The position numbers were made by a program, and so were the translations under genes. A model generated the notes under the pieces. It saw only the letters and a program-made list of their open reading frames with translations, did not search any database and was not told the DNA's origin. From Puniceicoccaceae bacterium (GTDB lineage Bacteria; Verrucomicrobiota; Verrucomicrobiia; Opitutales; JAFGAQ01), in NCBI GenBank assembly GCA_040224245.1, contig JBEGIR010000070.1, positions 1 through 64,000 of the forward strand: a stretch of 64,000 bases of DNA. The letters are read 5' to 3'. Positions within the stretch are counted from its first letter, which is position 1; every line of letters begins with the position of its first letter. Shown here piece by piece: positions 16,435 through 25,861 of the stretch.

Positions 16435-18687
16435 CTAGAAGCGGGTAGTCCGTATTCTGACCTCAAAACGGGTGCGGTTGTTACGACTCGATCCCTGGCG
16501 CAGGTTGACGCTGAGTTGCAGGTCCCACGAGTTGGAAATTGCATACTGCAGCCCATAGGACTGTTCGTAGAAACGGGAGCCGCGTTCGTCATAACCCAGA
16601 TTCATGAGGACGCGCAGGTCTTCTCTCAGTTTGTAGCGAAATCCCAGCAAATACTGCTGTAGTTGATTGCTCACAAACTGGGTAGCGAGGTCGAGATCCC
16701 AGATGTCACCATCGATGAGTTGGATGCGCGCAAACAGATCTCGCATGGCTAGATCGTCGGTGTCCGCCCGTGCCTGGATGTCCAGGTGTAGCCAATGTGC
16801 GGGTCGCAGCCTGGCGTGCAGTGCAAATGTATGCTCCGTGTCGAGCTGGCTGGCATCGGGGAGAAAGGTATCGTGGAAGAGATTGAGATCGATCCATTTA
16901 TCCTGTTTGCCGTCGAGACGGCGCGCGACGAGTGCATTGAGCACACCGAATCTGATCAGGGAGCCGCTCTGCATCGTATCCAGAGAGGTGCTTGCGCTCA
17001 GATCGAGATCAGGGATGCCAGTTCCGTAGAGACGCTGTTCGATGGGCAGGGGCAGATCCGCTTCGTTTCCTTCGGATTTGAGGTAGCGGTACTGCAGGGT
17101 CGGTTGAAGCAGGTGGCGCAGGGACTGCAGATTCCAAACCTCACGATGGATCGACCAGTCCGCAAATGCATGTGCGGTGAGGTTAAAGCCCAGTTCAAAC
17201 TGGGTGCGCTCAAGATTTTCATGCAAACCGGCAATGTCTCGATAACTCAGGTGCTGTGCCGTTGCCTGGGGGAGTAAGTCGAGCCAGTGACGCAGGGCAA
17301 CGGGGTACCAGAGTTGATAGTAGGCCCGGGCGCGGGTGTGCTCCCGTTCGATTCCACCGTCCGGACTCTGTTCACGAAGGTGCACAGTCGCAACTTGGCC
17401 AGAGTGGTAAAGTCGATGATCGGCAAGGGGTGATGGCAGAAGAGTGAGTGCGAGTTCGGGACGGCGTTCGACGACGGTTTCAAAGGATTCATGGCGGAAT
17501 CGCGTTGTGACGCTCGCGATCAGGGGTCCCCAGATACCGTGGGCTTCCACAAAACTTTCAGGTTGCTGGACCGCACGAAATTGGCCGGGTGCGAAATCGC
17601 GGACGACTTCCGAATCGGACCAACTCTCCACGCGGCTGATCAGCTGAAAGGAGGATGCGTAGCGGTGAATGAGGGACAAATCGACAAAATCCCGTGATCG
17701 GTCAATCGCTTGGCCGAGTGTATCAGTGCCCAACTCGCCCTGATCGTGAATGAATCCGCTTTGCAGGTGGGTTTTCAGGTAGTGTCCGGTCGACCACTGC
17801 TGTTCGATGTCAAATCCAGGACCCACAAGCCAACCTCGTTTACTGAAGCCTTGAACGTCTGCAAACCAGCGGGAATGTTCGGTTGCAAGGAAGATCGGGC
17901 GGATTTCGGCGTAGGTGCCAAGGTCTCCGCTGTAACCCGCTGTTCCCGTCATGCTGAAGCGGGATCGTTCCAGTGAGTGGCGGTAGTAGGGCCAGTAAAA
18001 GAAGGGAACTGCGCCGAGTTGTAAAGTGACGCCGCGAAGGATGACGGCGTCGTTCCCTTGTTTTTCCACAGAGCGCGCGTTGCCCTGAAAGGAAAAGGAG
18101 TCGGGTTCGCCCCAGAAAAAATGCGCATTTGGGGCAACCAAATCGGGACCCTCCACCTGCAGGGACTCGCCTTCGAGAAAGAGATTGTTGAAACCAGCCC
18201 GGTAGGATTGTGCACTGAAGCGATTGGAGTCGATGTCGATGTGAAACTCCTCTCCGACGATTCGCGCCTGACCGGCTTGGATTTGGGCCGTCTGCTCCGC
18301 AAGAATGGAGCGGTTGGTGGTGTCCATGAGCAGTGTTTCGGTGCGAAGAAACTCGATGGGTTCATCCGAAGGAAGCGAGCCTGCGCTACCGAGAAAGGAA
18401 GGAAGCGATTGGTCAGGTTCCAGCTCTCCCGGGTCGGCCAGCAATCTGACATTTCCGAGCAGTTGCAGTCGATCCGTGTTTCGAGTCCAGCGCAGTTGAT
18501 CGGCTTTCAGGTAGAATGGTTGAAGATGAATTTCAACCTGTTCACTGATCGTTACCGATTGACTGGCCTGATCGATTTGAATGGGACCACTGTTGGTAAT
18601 GCGTACCGGTTTCGGCTCGTTGGCATTTCCGGACATGGAGGTAACACCCAACAAGAAGAGCAGGGAAATGGAGCGGTAGAGATGCAC
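16435..18687 (-). CDS. lptD: LPS-assembly outer membrane protein LptD
   Basis: 750 residues. Signal peptide (about 1-23, ending GNA), then an OstA-like beta-jellyroll N-terminus (VTISEQVEIHLQPFYLKADQLRW, LLGNVRL, a cluster of repeated strands), then a long C-terminal part of amphipathic strands typical of the LptD barrel, ending with Phe in a strand (EVRIRTTRF), as outer membrane proteins do. LptD with LptE inserts LPS in the outer leaflet. The typical LptD cysteines are not obvious. The presence of lptD shows a two-membrane cell with LPS or a related glycolipid. It leads the minus-strand group lptD-scpA-15.5 kb-15.3 kb and is divergent from glgB (240 bases between starts). Confidence 0.88.
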   Translation of the reverse strand: MHLYRSISLLFLLGVTSMSGNANEPKPVRITNSGPIQIDQASQSVTISEQVEIHLQPFYLKADQLRWTRNTDRLQLLGNVRLLADPGELEPDQSLPSFLGSAGSLPSDEPIEFLRTETLLMDTTNRSILAEQTAQIQAGQARIVGEEFHIDIDSNRFSAQSYRAGFNNLFLEGESLQVEGPDLVAPNAHFFWGEPDSFSFQGNARSVEKQGNDAVILRGVTLQLGAVPFFYWPYYRHSLERSRFSMTGTAGYSGDLGTYAEIRPIFLATEHSRWFADVQGFSKRGWLVGPGFDIEQQWSTGHYLKTHLQSGFIHDQGELGTDTLGQAIDRSRDFVDLSLIHRYASSFQLISRVESWSDSEVVRDFAPGQFRAVQQPESFVEAHGIWGPLIASVTTRFRHESFETVVERRPELALTLLPSPLADHRLYHSGQVATVHLREQSPDGGIEREHTRARAYYQLWYPVALRHWLDLLPQATAQHLSYRDIAGLHENLERTQFELGFNLTAHAFADWSIHREVWNLQSLRHLLQPTLQYRYLKSEGNEADLPLPIEQRLYGTGIPDLDLSASTSLDTMQSGSLIRFGVLNALVARRLDGKQDKWIDLNLFHDTFLPDASQLDTEHTFALHARLRPAHWLHLDIQARADTDDLAMRDLFARIQLIDGDIWDLDLATQFVSNQLQQYLLGFRYKLREDLRVLMNLGYDERGSRFYEQSYGLQYAISNSWDLQLSVNLRQGSSRNNRTRFEVRIRTTRF

Positions 18688-18927
18688 TGGCCTTCATTAC
18701 AGGAATTCCACAGCCAGCGACAAGTGGAATATCGCGCCGGAGGCAATTGTTGCGAACCCGAAACCGATATACTTTGGCAACTGCTCCATTCTGCGGCAAA
18801 ACGCTTGCATACAATCCTTGGAATCTGCGGACAGAACGTTGCTAAAGTGCCTGCGTCGGTGGATTTTCTGGACTTCGGGAGTAGCTTAGCGATAATCATT
18901 TCGACGTTTGTGCGTCCCTATCCATCC

Positions 18928-21159
18928 ATGGAAACCACCGTGAAACTAAGCAAGTCCGATTTCAACCGCATCCTCGAAGGTCGCCACCATGAACCCCACG
19001 CAGTGCTGGGCATGCACCCACTGTCCAATGGCAAGGGTGTCGTTGTCAGAGCGTTCATCAAGAATGCACATAGCTGTGAAGTCGTGGATGTTACCACAGA
19101 GGCGAATCGACGCTATGCCATGGATCGCCTGGCGGATGAGGGGCTTTTTGAAGTGGTGATCCCGAACCGGAAACTGTTTCGCTACCGCTTGCGAATAGAG
19201 CAGTACAATGACGAGATTCGACAGTTCTGGGATCCCTATTCCTTTCTTCCGAGCATTGATGAAAAAGGGGTCTATTATTTCTGCGAAGGCACAGACCGCA
19301 AACCCTACCAGAAACTGGGTTCCCATGTCCGGGAAATCGATGGGGTGCGGGGAGTCAGCTTTGCAGTTTGGGCACCCAGCGCCAAACGGGTTTCAGTTGT
19401 GGGCGACTTTAATCAGTGGGACGGACGCTATCACCCGATGCGCGTTTTGGGGTCGAGCGGTATCTGGGAGATTTTCATTCCGGGGCTGGTGCAGGGGTGC
19501 TACTACAAGTATGAAATTGTTGGCAAAGATCATCAACTGCTCTTGAAGAGTGATCCATTTGCGAGTTATTACGAATCCCCTCCGCACAATTCCTCGATTG
19601 TGTATGATACCGAAGGGTATGAGTGGCATGATGAACAATGGTTGAAAAAACGTGCCTCAAAGGATTGGCGTAAGGAGCCGATCTCGATCTATGAAGTGCA
19701 CCTGGCTTCGTGGAGACGCATTGTGGAGGATGCCAATCGCTCCCTGACGTATCGTGAGGCCGCTCATGAACTCGTTGAATACGTAAAAAACAATCATTTC
19801 ACTCACGTTGAGTTCATGCCATTGGCAGAGCATCCGTTTGCTGCGTCGTGGGGCTATCAGGTTACGGGATTTTTTGCTCCGACCAATCGCTTTGGCGAAC
19901 CCAAGGACTTCATGTACCTGGTTGACGTATTGCACCAGAATGGAATTGGTGTGATCATGGACTGGGTGCCGGGCCATTTTCCCAAGGACAGTTTTGCGCT
20001 GGCGGAGTTTGACGGATCCCATCTCTATGAGCACTCGGATCCGCGACAGGGACAACACCAGGACTGGGGCACCCTGATCTTCAATTTTGGTCGCAACGAA
20101 GTGCGATCATTCCTGATCGGAAGTGCGATTCATTGGATGGATCGTTACCATATTGACGGCCTGCGTGTGGATGCTGTGGCGTCCATGCTGTACCTCGACT
20201 ATTCCCGCAAGGATGGAGAGTGGATTCCCAATCGATACGGTGGACGGGAGAACATTGAGGCGATCGAGTTTTTGCGCATCGTCAATGACGCTATCCATGA
20301 GGATTTCCCTGGTGCCATCACGATTGCGGAGGAGTCGACTGCGTTTGGCGGTGTTTCACATCCGACAGCAGTCGGTGGACTTGGGTTTGACTTCAAGTGG
20401 AACATGGGGTGGATGCACGATACCCTGCGTTACTTTCAGAAAGATCCAATCTACCGACGTTGGAACCATGACGACCTGACCTTCGGCATGGTGTACAACT
20501 ACTCTGAGCATTTTGTATTGGTGTATTCCCATGACGAAGTCGTGCACGGCAAAGGCTCGATGATGGGCAAGATGGCTGCAGGTTCGATTTCGGAGAAAGC
20601 CCGAAACCTGCGCGCACTCTATGCTTTCATGTGGGCCTGGCCAGGCAAGAAAACACTCTTCATGGGGTCGGAGTTTGGCCAGATGGCAGAGTGGCACTAC
20701 GACTCCAGTCTCGACTGGCACTTGCTTCAGTACAAGGACCATGAAGGCATCACGTGCCTGTTGCGGGATTTGAACCAGTGGTATGGCACGCATCCCTGGT
20801 TGGCGCGGGGTGACCACGATTCGATGACGTTCAGCTGGATCAATTGTCACGACGCTGAGAACGGTGTGGTTTCCTTTCTACGCTTCGGGGATGCGCCGGA
20901 GCAGACCTTTGCCGTGGTCATCAATGCAACTCCGGTGGGTCGCAGCCACTATCGGCTCGGTTTGCCCTTTGAAGGGAGCTGGAAGGAAGTGGTCAATACG
21001 GATGCATCCGTTTATGGAGGCTGGGATCAGGGCAACATGGGCCGCATTCACGCGATCAAGCGCGAGTGGGATAACCAGACCTGTTCTGCCGAGGTGTTTC
21101 TTCCGGGTTTGACCACACTCGTGTTTCAGTTTGAAGGCAAGAAGGCATTGACGGACTGA
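18928..21159 (+). CDS. glgB: 1,4-alpha-glucan branching enzyme, GH13
   Basis: 743 residues, normal length. Makes the alpha-1,6 branches in glycogen. Visible parts: N1 domain (HHEPHAVLGMHPL near 18), CBM48 (VSFAVWAPSAKRVSVVGDFNQWDGR near 135), and the (beta/alpha)8 catalytic domain with DGLRVDAVASMLYLDYSR (nucleophile Asp), ITIAEEST (acid/base Glu) and VYSHDEVVHGKGS (third acid). Start ATG 18928 begins METTVKLSKSDFNRIL, the usual family opening. The frame is open upstream to 18058 but that part lies inside lptD on the other strand and has no family similarity, so it is excluded. Confidence 0.95.
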   Translation: METTVKLSKSDFNRILEGRHHEPHAVLGMHPLSNGKGVVVRAFIKNAHSCEVVDVTTEANRRYAMDRLADEGLFEVVIPNRKLFRYRLRIEQYNDEIRQFWDPYSFLPSIDEKGVYYFCEGTDRKPYQKLGSHVREIDGVRGVSFAVWAPSAKRVSVVGDFNQWDGRYHPMRVLGSSGIWEIFIPGLVQGCYYKYEIVGKDHQLLLKSDPFASYYESPPHNSSIVYDTEGYEWHDEQWLKKRASKDWRKEPISIYEVHLASWRRIVEDANRSLTYREAAHELVEYVKNNHFTHVEFMPLAEHPFAASWGYQVTGFFAPTNRFGEPKDFMYLVDVLHQNGIGVIMDWVPGHFPKDSFALAEFDGSHLYEHSDPRQGQHQDWGTLIFNFGRNEVRSFLIGSAIHWMDRYHIDGLRVDAVASMLYLDYSRKDGEWIPNRYGGRENIEAIEFLRIVNDAIHEDFPGAITIAEESTAFGGVSHPTAVGGLGFDFKWNMGWMHDTLRYFQKDPIYRRWNHDDLTFGMVYNYSEHFVLVYSHDEVVHGKGSMMGKMAAGSISEKARNLRALYAFMWAWPGKKTLFMGSEFGQMAEWHYDSSLDWHLLQYKDHEGITCLLRDLNQWYGTHPWLARGDHDSMTFSWINCHDAENGVVSFLRFGDAPEQTFAVVINATPVGRSHYRLGLPFEGSWKEVVNTDASVYGGWDQGNMGRIHAIKREWDNQTCSAEVFLPGLTTLVFQFEGKKALTD

Positions 21160-21176
21160 CCCTTGGATTCTTCCAC

Positions 21177-21210
21177 AAAAAAAAGCCGGAACTCGACGGG
21201 CGAGTCCGGC
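21177..21210 (-). terminator. Intrinsic terminator of rplU-rpmA (possibly bidirectional)
   Basis: GC-rich inverted repeat 21185-21210 (arms of about ten bases with one mismatch, five-base loop). On the minus strand it is followed directly by eight T (A run 21177-21184). It lies between the convergent glgB and rpmA and is oriented for rpmA. Confidence 0.85.
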
Positions 21211-21268
21211 CTGGAAAATATGGATGTGGGGTCGTGTAGAAGATCCGTCACATCAGCTCCGCGCTGCC

Positions 21269-21517
21269 TCAGGCAACGGGAACCACATTCACGCGGCGGT
21301 GAACCTTGTCAAATGCGACCTGTCCGTCGGACAGTGCAAACAACGTGTGATCGCGTCCGATACCGACATTCTGGCCGGGGTGGAAACGGGTGCCACGCTG
21401 GCGAACAATGATGTTGCCCGCGATGACGGCTTCGCCGCCGTACTTCTTGACTCCCAACATTTTGGGATTGCTGTCTCTTCCGTTCTTTGAAGTTCCCTGT
21501 CCTTTTTTATGTGCCAT
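21269..21517 (-). CDS. rpmA: 50S ribosomal protein L27
   Basis: 82 residues, opening [17 protein letters not shown], the standard L27 N-terminus without the Firmicutes-type cleaved extension. The [22 protein letters not shown] block is family-diagnostic. L27 sits near the peptidyl-transferase centre. It follows rplU by 47 bases on the same strand, the conserved rplU-rpmA order, and ends before a strong terminator. Confidence 0.97.
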   Translation of the reverse strand: MAHKKGQGTSKNGRDSNPKMLGVKKYGGEAVIAGNIIVRQRGTRFHPGQNVGIGRDHTLFALSDGQVAFDKVHRRVNVVPVA

Positions 21518-21564
21518 GGCAAATTCGTGGGTTTAGGTGAATGATAAGGGCGCAACTCGCCTGG

Positions 21565-21879
21565 TCAGGCGACGATTTCTTCGATCTTGATCAGGGCGAT
21601 GGACTGGCGGTGTCCGCGGCGGCGCTTGTAACCCTGACGACGTTTCTTTTTAAAGATAATGATTTTGTCGTCTTTTTTCTGTTCGATCACGGTCGCCTTG
21701 ACGGATGCTCCCTTCACGAAGGGGGTTCCAAATTTCACTGAGTCTCCTTCGCCCACCATCAGAACGTCAGTGATCTCGATGGAATCTCCGGGATTCGCGT
21801 CCGAGAACTGATTAACCTTGATCACATCGTCCTTTTGGACTGTGAATTGTCGTCCCTGTGTTTTGATTGTGGCTTTCAT
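21565..21879 (-). CDS. rplU: 50S ribosomal protein L21
   Basis: 104 residues. [22 protein letters not shown] opening, [20 protein letters not shown] in the middle and the basic [15 protein letters not shown] tail are typical of L21, which binds 23S rRNA in the large subunit. First gene of the rplU-rpmA operon; its promoter must lie in the 82 bases shared with the divergent methyltransferase gene. Confidence 0.96.
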   Translation of the reverse strand: MKATIKTQGRQFTVQKDDVIKVNQFSDANPGDSIEITDVLMVGEGDSVKFGTPFVKGASVKATVIEQKKDDKIIIFKKKRRQGYKRRRGHRQSIALIKIEEIVA

Positions 21880-21961
21880 GGAAAAGAATCGATCAAAGCG
21901 AAATTGAATTGCATTGCAAGAAATATTCGAACGGAACCCGGAAAATCATTGGAGCCGAGGC

Positions 21962-22699
21962 ATGGAACCCGAAACGGTGCGAGCGTTTTACGAGAAAGAA
22001 GATGTGGTACTGCACTATGCTGCAGCGGTGCATCGGGTTGGTTTATGGAAAAGCGAGGAGTTTTTGCTCACCCGTCTGTTTCGTCCCGACCAACACCTGC
22101 TTGAACTCGGCTGTGGTGCGGGTCGCATCACATTCGGACTGGTGGATTTGGGTTACCGTTCGATCATGCCTACAGACTATTCTGCGGGCATGATCGATAT
22201 GGCGAAGCGCATTGCACAGGAGCGTCGGATCGAACTGGGCTTTCAGGTGGCCGACGCCTGCAACCTGCCGTTTGAAGATGCGAGCTTTGACGGGGCCATC
22301 TTTGGATTCAATGGATTGATGCAGATTCCGCATTCGTCGCGACGCCTGCAGGCGATGCGTGAGGTTGCGCGGGTGATCCGCCCTGGCTCGCACTTCTTTT
22401 TTACGACTCATGATCGTTCCAATCCGAAGCGGCGCAAGCAGTGGAAAAAGGATCGCAAGATGTGGGAAGCGGGTCGGCAACCTGCTGCCTATGATGAGTT
22501 TGGAGATTGCATTGGAGAAACCAGATGGGGGGAGATGTACATCCACATTCCCATTCGGGAGGAAATCAGCAGTCAGCTGGACCGTGCAGGCTTTCGACTG
22601 TTGTCGTGCGAGAAGCGCTCCATGATTGCGGTGGAGGATCAGGCAACTCGCGAATTTTCTGATGAGTGCCTGATGTGGGTTGTCACGCGAAAATCGTAA
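21962..22699 (+). CDS. Class I SAM-dependent methyltransferase
   Basis: 245 residues. The SAM-binding Rossmann motifs are visible: HLLELGCGAGRITFGL (motif I), PTDYSAGMIDMAK (motif II, acidic residue for the ribose), DACNLPFEDASFDGAIFGFNGL (motif III/IV) and REVARVIRPGSHFFFTTHD (motif V/VI). The later basic stretch PKRRKQWKKDRKMWE may contact substrate. The substrate is not evident. ATG 21962 is chosen because GGAG lies ten bases upstream; a TTG at 21914 would add 16 residues. Divergent from rplU. Confidence 0.85.
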   Translation: MEPETVRAFYEKEDVVLHYAAAVHRVGLWKSEEFLLTRLFRPDQHLLELGCGAGRITFGLVDLGYRSIMPTDYSAGMIDMAKRIAQERRIELGFQVADACNLPFEDASFDGAIFGFNGLMQIPHSSRRLQAMREVARVIRPGSHFFFTTHDRSNPKRRKQWKKDRKMWEAGRQPAAYDEFGDCIGETRWGEMYIHIPIREEISSQLDRAGFRLLSCEKRSMIAVEDQATREFSDECLMWVVTRKS

Positions 22700-22856
22700 G
22701 GGTTTTTCGAGAATTGAGTAAAATTACGCCACTTTCGTTCGATGGACAACTGAGTTGGTACCGAGCTTGCTTGGTAGAGGGTATCCGGGCTTGAATGAGT
22801 AGGTTGAGGGAAAGAATTTCCGACCCTTCAGGAACCGGGTGAACGAAAGGAACCCC

Positions 22857-23327
22857 ATGTTGGAGCGAAAGAATGAACCGCAGTTTGAAGCATTACGCGT
22901 TCTGGTCGTAGAGGACAGCGGGTTGAGTTATGCGCTGATCGAAGTGATGCTCGAGTGCCTGACAGGTGCGACTCCTGATCGTGCGGTCAATGGAAAGGAA
23001 GCGGTTCAATGCGTGCAATCGAAAGACTATGATTTGGTGATCATGGACCACTTGATGCCAGTCATGTCCGGGGTGGATGCCACACGTGAGATCCGACAGT
23101 GCATGCCTGTATGGAAGCAACCTGTCATTGCAGGGCTTTCCGGTGCAACCTCTCAGGCGGATTTGCGATGCTATCGGGAAGTGGGGATGGACTATTTTCT
23201 GGCCAAACCGATGCGACTGGAGGATTTGCGGAGTTTGCTCGGACAGGTTGTGGTCCGTGAGCATCGTGCGTATTCATGGAATTCCATGCAAATCGGTTCT
23301 GCACTGGTACCAGCGGGATTGGGCTGA
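22857..23327 (+). CDS. Stand-alone response regulator (receiver domain)
   Basis: 156 residues. A single CheY-like receiver: acidic pair Glu19/Asp20 (VVEDSG), phospho-acceptor Asp64 in VIMDHLMPVMSG, Ser95 in LSGAT and Lys117 in FLAKPM. There is no output domain; the tail of about 30 residues is polar and unassigned. Such regulators usually take phosphate from a hybrid kinase; two such kinase genes lie in this window (31.6 and 41.2 kb), but linkage is inference. ATG 22857 has a GAAAGGAA ribosome-binding site five bases upstream; the GTG at 22839 is less likely. Confidence 0.85.
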   Translation: MLERKNEPQFEALRVLVVEDSGLSYALIEVMLECLTGATPDRAVNGKEAVQCVQSKDYDLVIMDHLMPVMSGVDATREIRQCMPVWKQPVIAGLSGATSQADLRCYREVGMDYFLAKPMRLEDLRSLLGQVVVREHRAYSWNSMQIGSALVPAGLG

Positions 23328-23519
23328 TTTCGGAAGATTCCGGTGAACGGACAACGCACGGCGTTGCCGACTGGAGGAAGTCTACCTTCCGGAAAATACG
23401 GTTGTCTTTGGCGTGGGAATCACTAGGGAAAGCCTCGTTATTGAAATGCGGGTGTGCATGAACCCGAGTTCCGAATCCGTGAAACCGCGATCAGACGCAC
23501 GAAGCGTTACCCCTGCTCC

Positions 23520-25331
23520 ATGAATGTTCTGTTGATTGCCCTTGCCGCGTTGATTTTGTATCTTGTCGCCTACCACACCTATGGTCGCTGGCTGGCACGA
23601 AAGATTTTCCGCCTGGATGCATTGGCGGAAACTCCTGCCTATGCGCTGGAGGATGGAAATGACTACGTGCCAACTCCGAGACAGGTGGTGTTTGGGCATC
23701 ACTTCACCTCGATTGCTGGAACGGGGCCGATTGTAGGACCGGCACTCGCGGTAATCTGGGGGTGGGTGCCAGCCCTTTTGTGGGTTTTGTTCGGCTCCAT
23801 CTTGATTGGGGCGGTGCATGATTTTGGCTCACTGGTGATCTCCCTTCGCAACCGAGGGCAGACGATCGGCGACATCGCAGGGCGGGTGCTCGCACCCAGG
23901 GCGCGGTTTCTGTTTCTGGGCATCCTCTTCCTGGCACTGACGATTGTCCTGGCCATTTTTGGATTGGTGATTGCGGCGGTGTTTCGAACGTTCCCCTCTG
24001 CGATTTTCCCCTGTCTTGTGCAAATCCCACTGGCGGTCATGATTGGACTTTTCCTGCACCGGAAAGGCGTTGGCCTGCTGATTCCGAGCGTTGTGGCCCT
24101 GGCGCTGATGTATGCGAGTGTTTATTATGGGGATGCAGGGTGGCTGGGAACTTTCAACCAAACCCTTGCCCAGTGGAGCACAATCACGTGGGTAATGGTG
24201 CTTCTGATCTATTCCTACGTGGCATCGGTGCTTCCGGTATGGGCACTTCTGCAACCACGCGACTACATCAACAGCCTGCAGTTACTGAGTTCGCTTGCGC
24301 TCGTGCTGATAGGACTGTGTGTTGCTGCGTTTGTGGGAGGTGTACCGGTGGAGCAAGGTGGAGTGCGCCCAGCACTCGAATTGGCAGCACCGGCCTTTCG
24401 GCTGTCAGTTGAAGGAGCACCCGCGATCTTTCCATTTCTCTTTGTGACGGTTGCATGCGGAGCGATTTCCGGGTTTCACTGCCTGGTTTCATCCGGAACT
24501 TCGTCGAAACAGCTGCGCAATGAAAAAGACGCGCAGATGGTGGGCTATGGGTCCATGTTGACTGAAGGATTTCTCGCAACCCTGGTGATTCTTGCCTGTA
24601 CGGCGGGCATCGGACTCGGTGCTCACGCGATTGCGGGTGATGCGAATTCCTCGATCATGACGGGAGCCGATGCATATCAGGCTCGTTATGCGACCTGGAG
24701 TGGATTGAATGGACTGGGTGCAAAAGTCAGTGCGTTTGTGGACGGTGCAGCCAATTTGTTGAAAGTGGTTGGCATCGGTCCTGCCATGGCGGTTGCGCTC
24801 ATGGGGGTGTTTGTGGCCTCGTTTGCTGCAACCACTCTGGACTCTGCCTGCCGTCTGCAGCGTTATGTGACTCAGGAGCTTGCCCGCACCTCTGGGATTC
24901 GTCTGTTACAGGGCAAGCATGCGGCGACGCTGTTTGCCATTGGAATTGCGGGGCTGATTGCGGCACTTCCCCTGCCAGGAAGGGAATGGACGTGGGCGTC
25001 TGCGGGTTCCGGCGGATTGATTTTGTGGCCCCTGTTTGGTGCGACCAACCAGTTGCTGGGCGGGTTGGCTTTTCTTGTCATTCTGTTCTGGCTCCGTCGT
25101 CGGCAGTTGCCCATCGGTTTTGTGCTGCTGCCAACGGTTTTCATGTTGATCCTACCCGCTTCGGCGATGCTGATTGAGCTGACGCAACCCTCCGGCTGGA
25201 TTGCTACGGGACAATGGCACCTGGTTGGCATTGGAGTGGCGACAGTGTTGCTTGAACTCTGGATGATCATAGAGGCCTTGCTGGCATGGAAATCGAGCAA
25301 CGGTGTCCTGGAAACCCCGGCTGACAGCTGA
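23520..25331 (+). CDS. cstA: Carbon-starvation protein CstA family peptide/pyruvate transporter
   Basis: 603 residues with about 15 hydrophobic helices, beginning MNVLLIALAALILYLVAYHT. The family signature is the loop TPRQVVFGHHFTSIAGTGPIVGPALAVIWGW near residue 60, followed by VHDFGSLVISLRNRGQT and the SGTSSKQLRNEKDAQMVGYGSM stretch near residue 327. Family members import peptides or pyruvate when carbon is scarce; which one here is unknown. Shorter than the roughly 700 residues of E. coli CstA and close to shorter homologues. I use ATG 23520 because the longer frame from 23454 adds a basic tail with no hydrophobic character. Confidence 0.88.
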   Translation: MNVLLIALAALILYLVAYHTYGRWLARKIFRLDALAETPAYALEDGNDYVPTPRQVVFGHHFTSIAGTGPIVGPALAVIWGWVPALLWVLFGSILIGAVHDFGSLVISLRNRGQTIGDIAGRVLAPRARFLFLGILFLALTIVLAIFGLVIAAVFRTFPSAIFPCLVQIPLAVMIGLFLHRKGVGLLIPSVVALALMYASVYYGDAGWLGTFNQTLAQWSTITWVMVLLIYSYVASVLPVWALLQPRDYINSLQLLSSLALVLIGLCVAAFVGGVPVEQGGVRPALELAAPAFRLSVEGAPAIFPFLFVTVACGAISGFHCLVSSGTSSKQLRNEKDAQMVGYGSMLTEGFLATLVILACTAGIGLGAHAIAGDANSSIMTGADAYQARYATWSGLNGLGAKVSAFVDGAANLLKVVGIGPAMAVALMGVFVASFAATTLDSACRLQRYVTQELARTSGIRLLQGKHAATLFAIGIAGLIAALPLPGREWTWASAGSGGLILWPLFGATNQLLGGLAFLVILFWLRRRQLPIGFVLLPTVFMLILPASAMLIELTQPSGWIATGQWHLVGIGVATVLLELWMIIEALLAWKSSNGVLETPADS

Positions 25332-25439
25332 TCGAGAGACTCGGTTGCCACTCGCAATGGAGGATCAGCAAAGTCCATTAGGGTGTTTGAACGGGTGGCA
25401 GGATTGCAAAACAGGCAAGATGATCCTTTATGTGGGACG

Positions 25440-25664
25440 ATGAAAAGAAGCGAAGAAGATTTCAAGAGGTACAAGGAAGCAGAAGCAAAAGCACTGGAGT
25501 GGCTTTCGCAGATGAAAGCGACCAATGCCAACCCTGTAGACATGGAGTTGGCTCTGCTGGTGGCCGTGTATGAATTGCATAAAGGGTCATTGCCTGCGGG
25601 AACTGTAACCCGCGTGATTCAGGGGCACCTTGCTACCCTGGAGAGTTATTATGGCGGAAGCTGA
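25440..25664 (+). CDS. Small hypothetical cytoplasmic protein
   Basis: 74 residues, highly charged and helical in the first half (MKRSEEDFKRYKEAEAKALE), then NPVDMELALLVAVYELHKGSL. No known motif. GGGA about six bases before the ATG could serve as ribosome-binding site. It lies between cstA and the SNF2 helicase gene, all on the plus strand. It may be conserved in relatives, but I cannot confirm that. Confidence 0.45.
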   Translation: MKRSEEDFKRYKEAEAKALEWLSQMKATNANPVDMELALLVAVYELHKGSLPAGTVTRVIQGHLATLESYYGGS

Positions 25665-25861
25665 ACTCACGCAAAGCATGTGATGCCAAAGCGACGCTCA
25701 GACTGACATTTGGGTAGCTGTTCGCGTCGGATTTCCTCGCTCCTGTGCGGGTAATCTGCACGGACAATCCGGAGCAGCAAACAGCGGCGATTTTGATTTA
25801 CTTTTCGGTGGGGATTGCGAAGGGTTAAGCTCGGCGTATTCGTATAACGTTGATCCCATTG

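Noticed and set aside
18058-18927. Long upstream extension of the branching-enzyme frame
   Set aside because: It lies inside lptD on the opposite strand and has no glycogen-enzyme similarity; the family start is at 18928.
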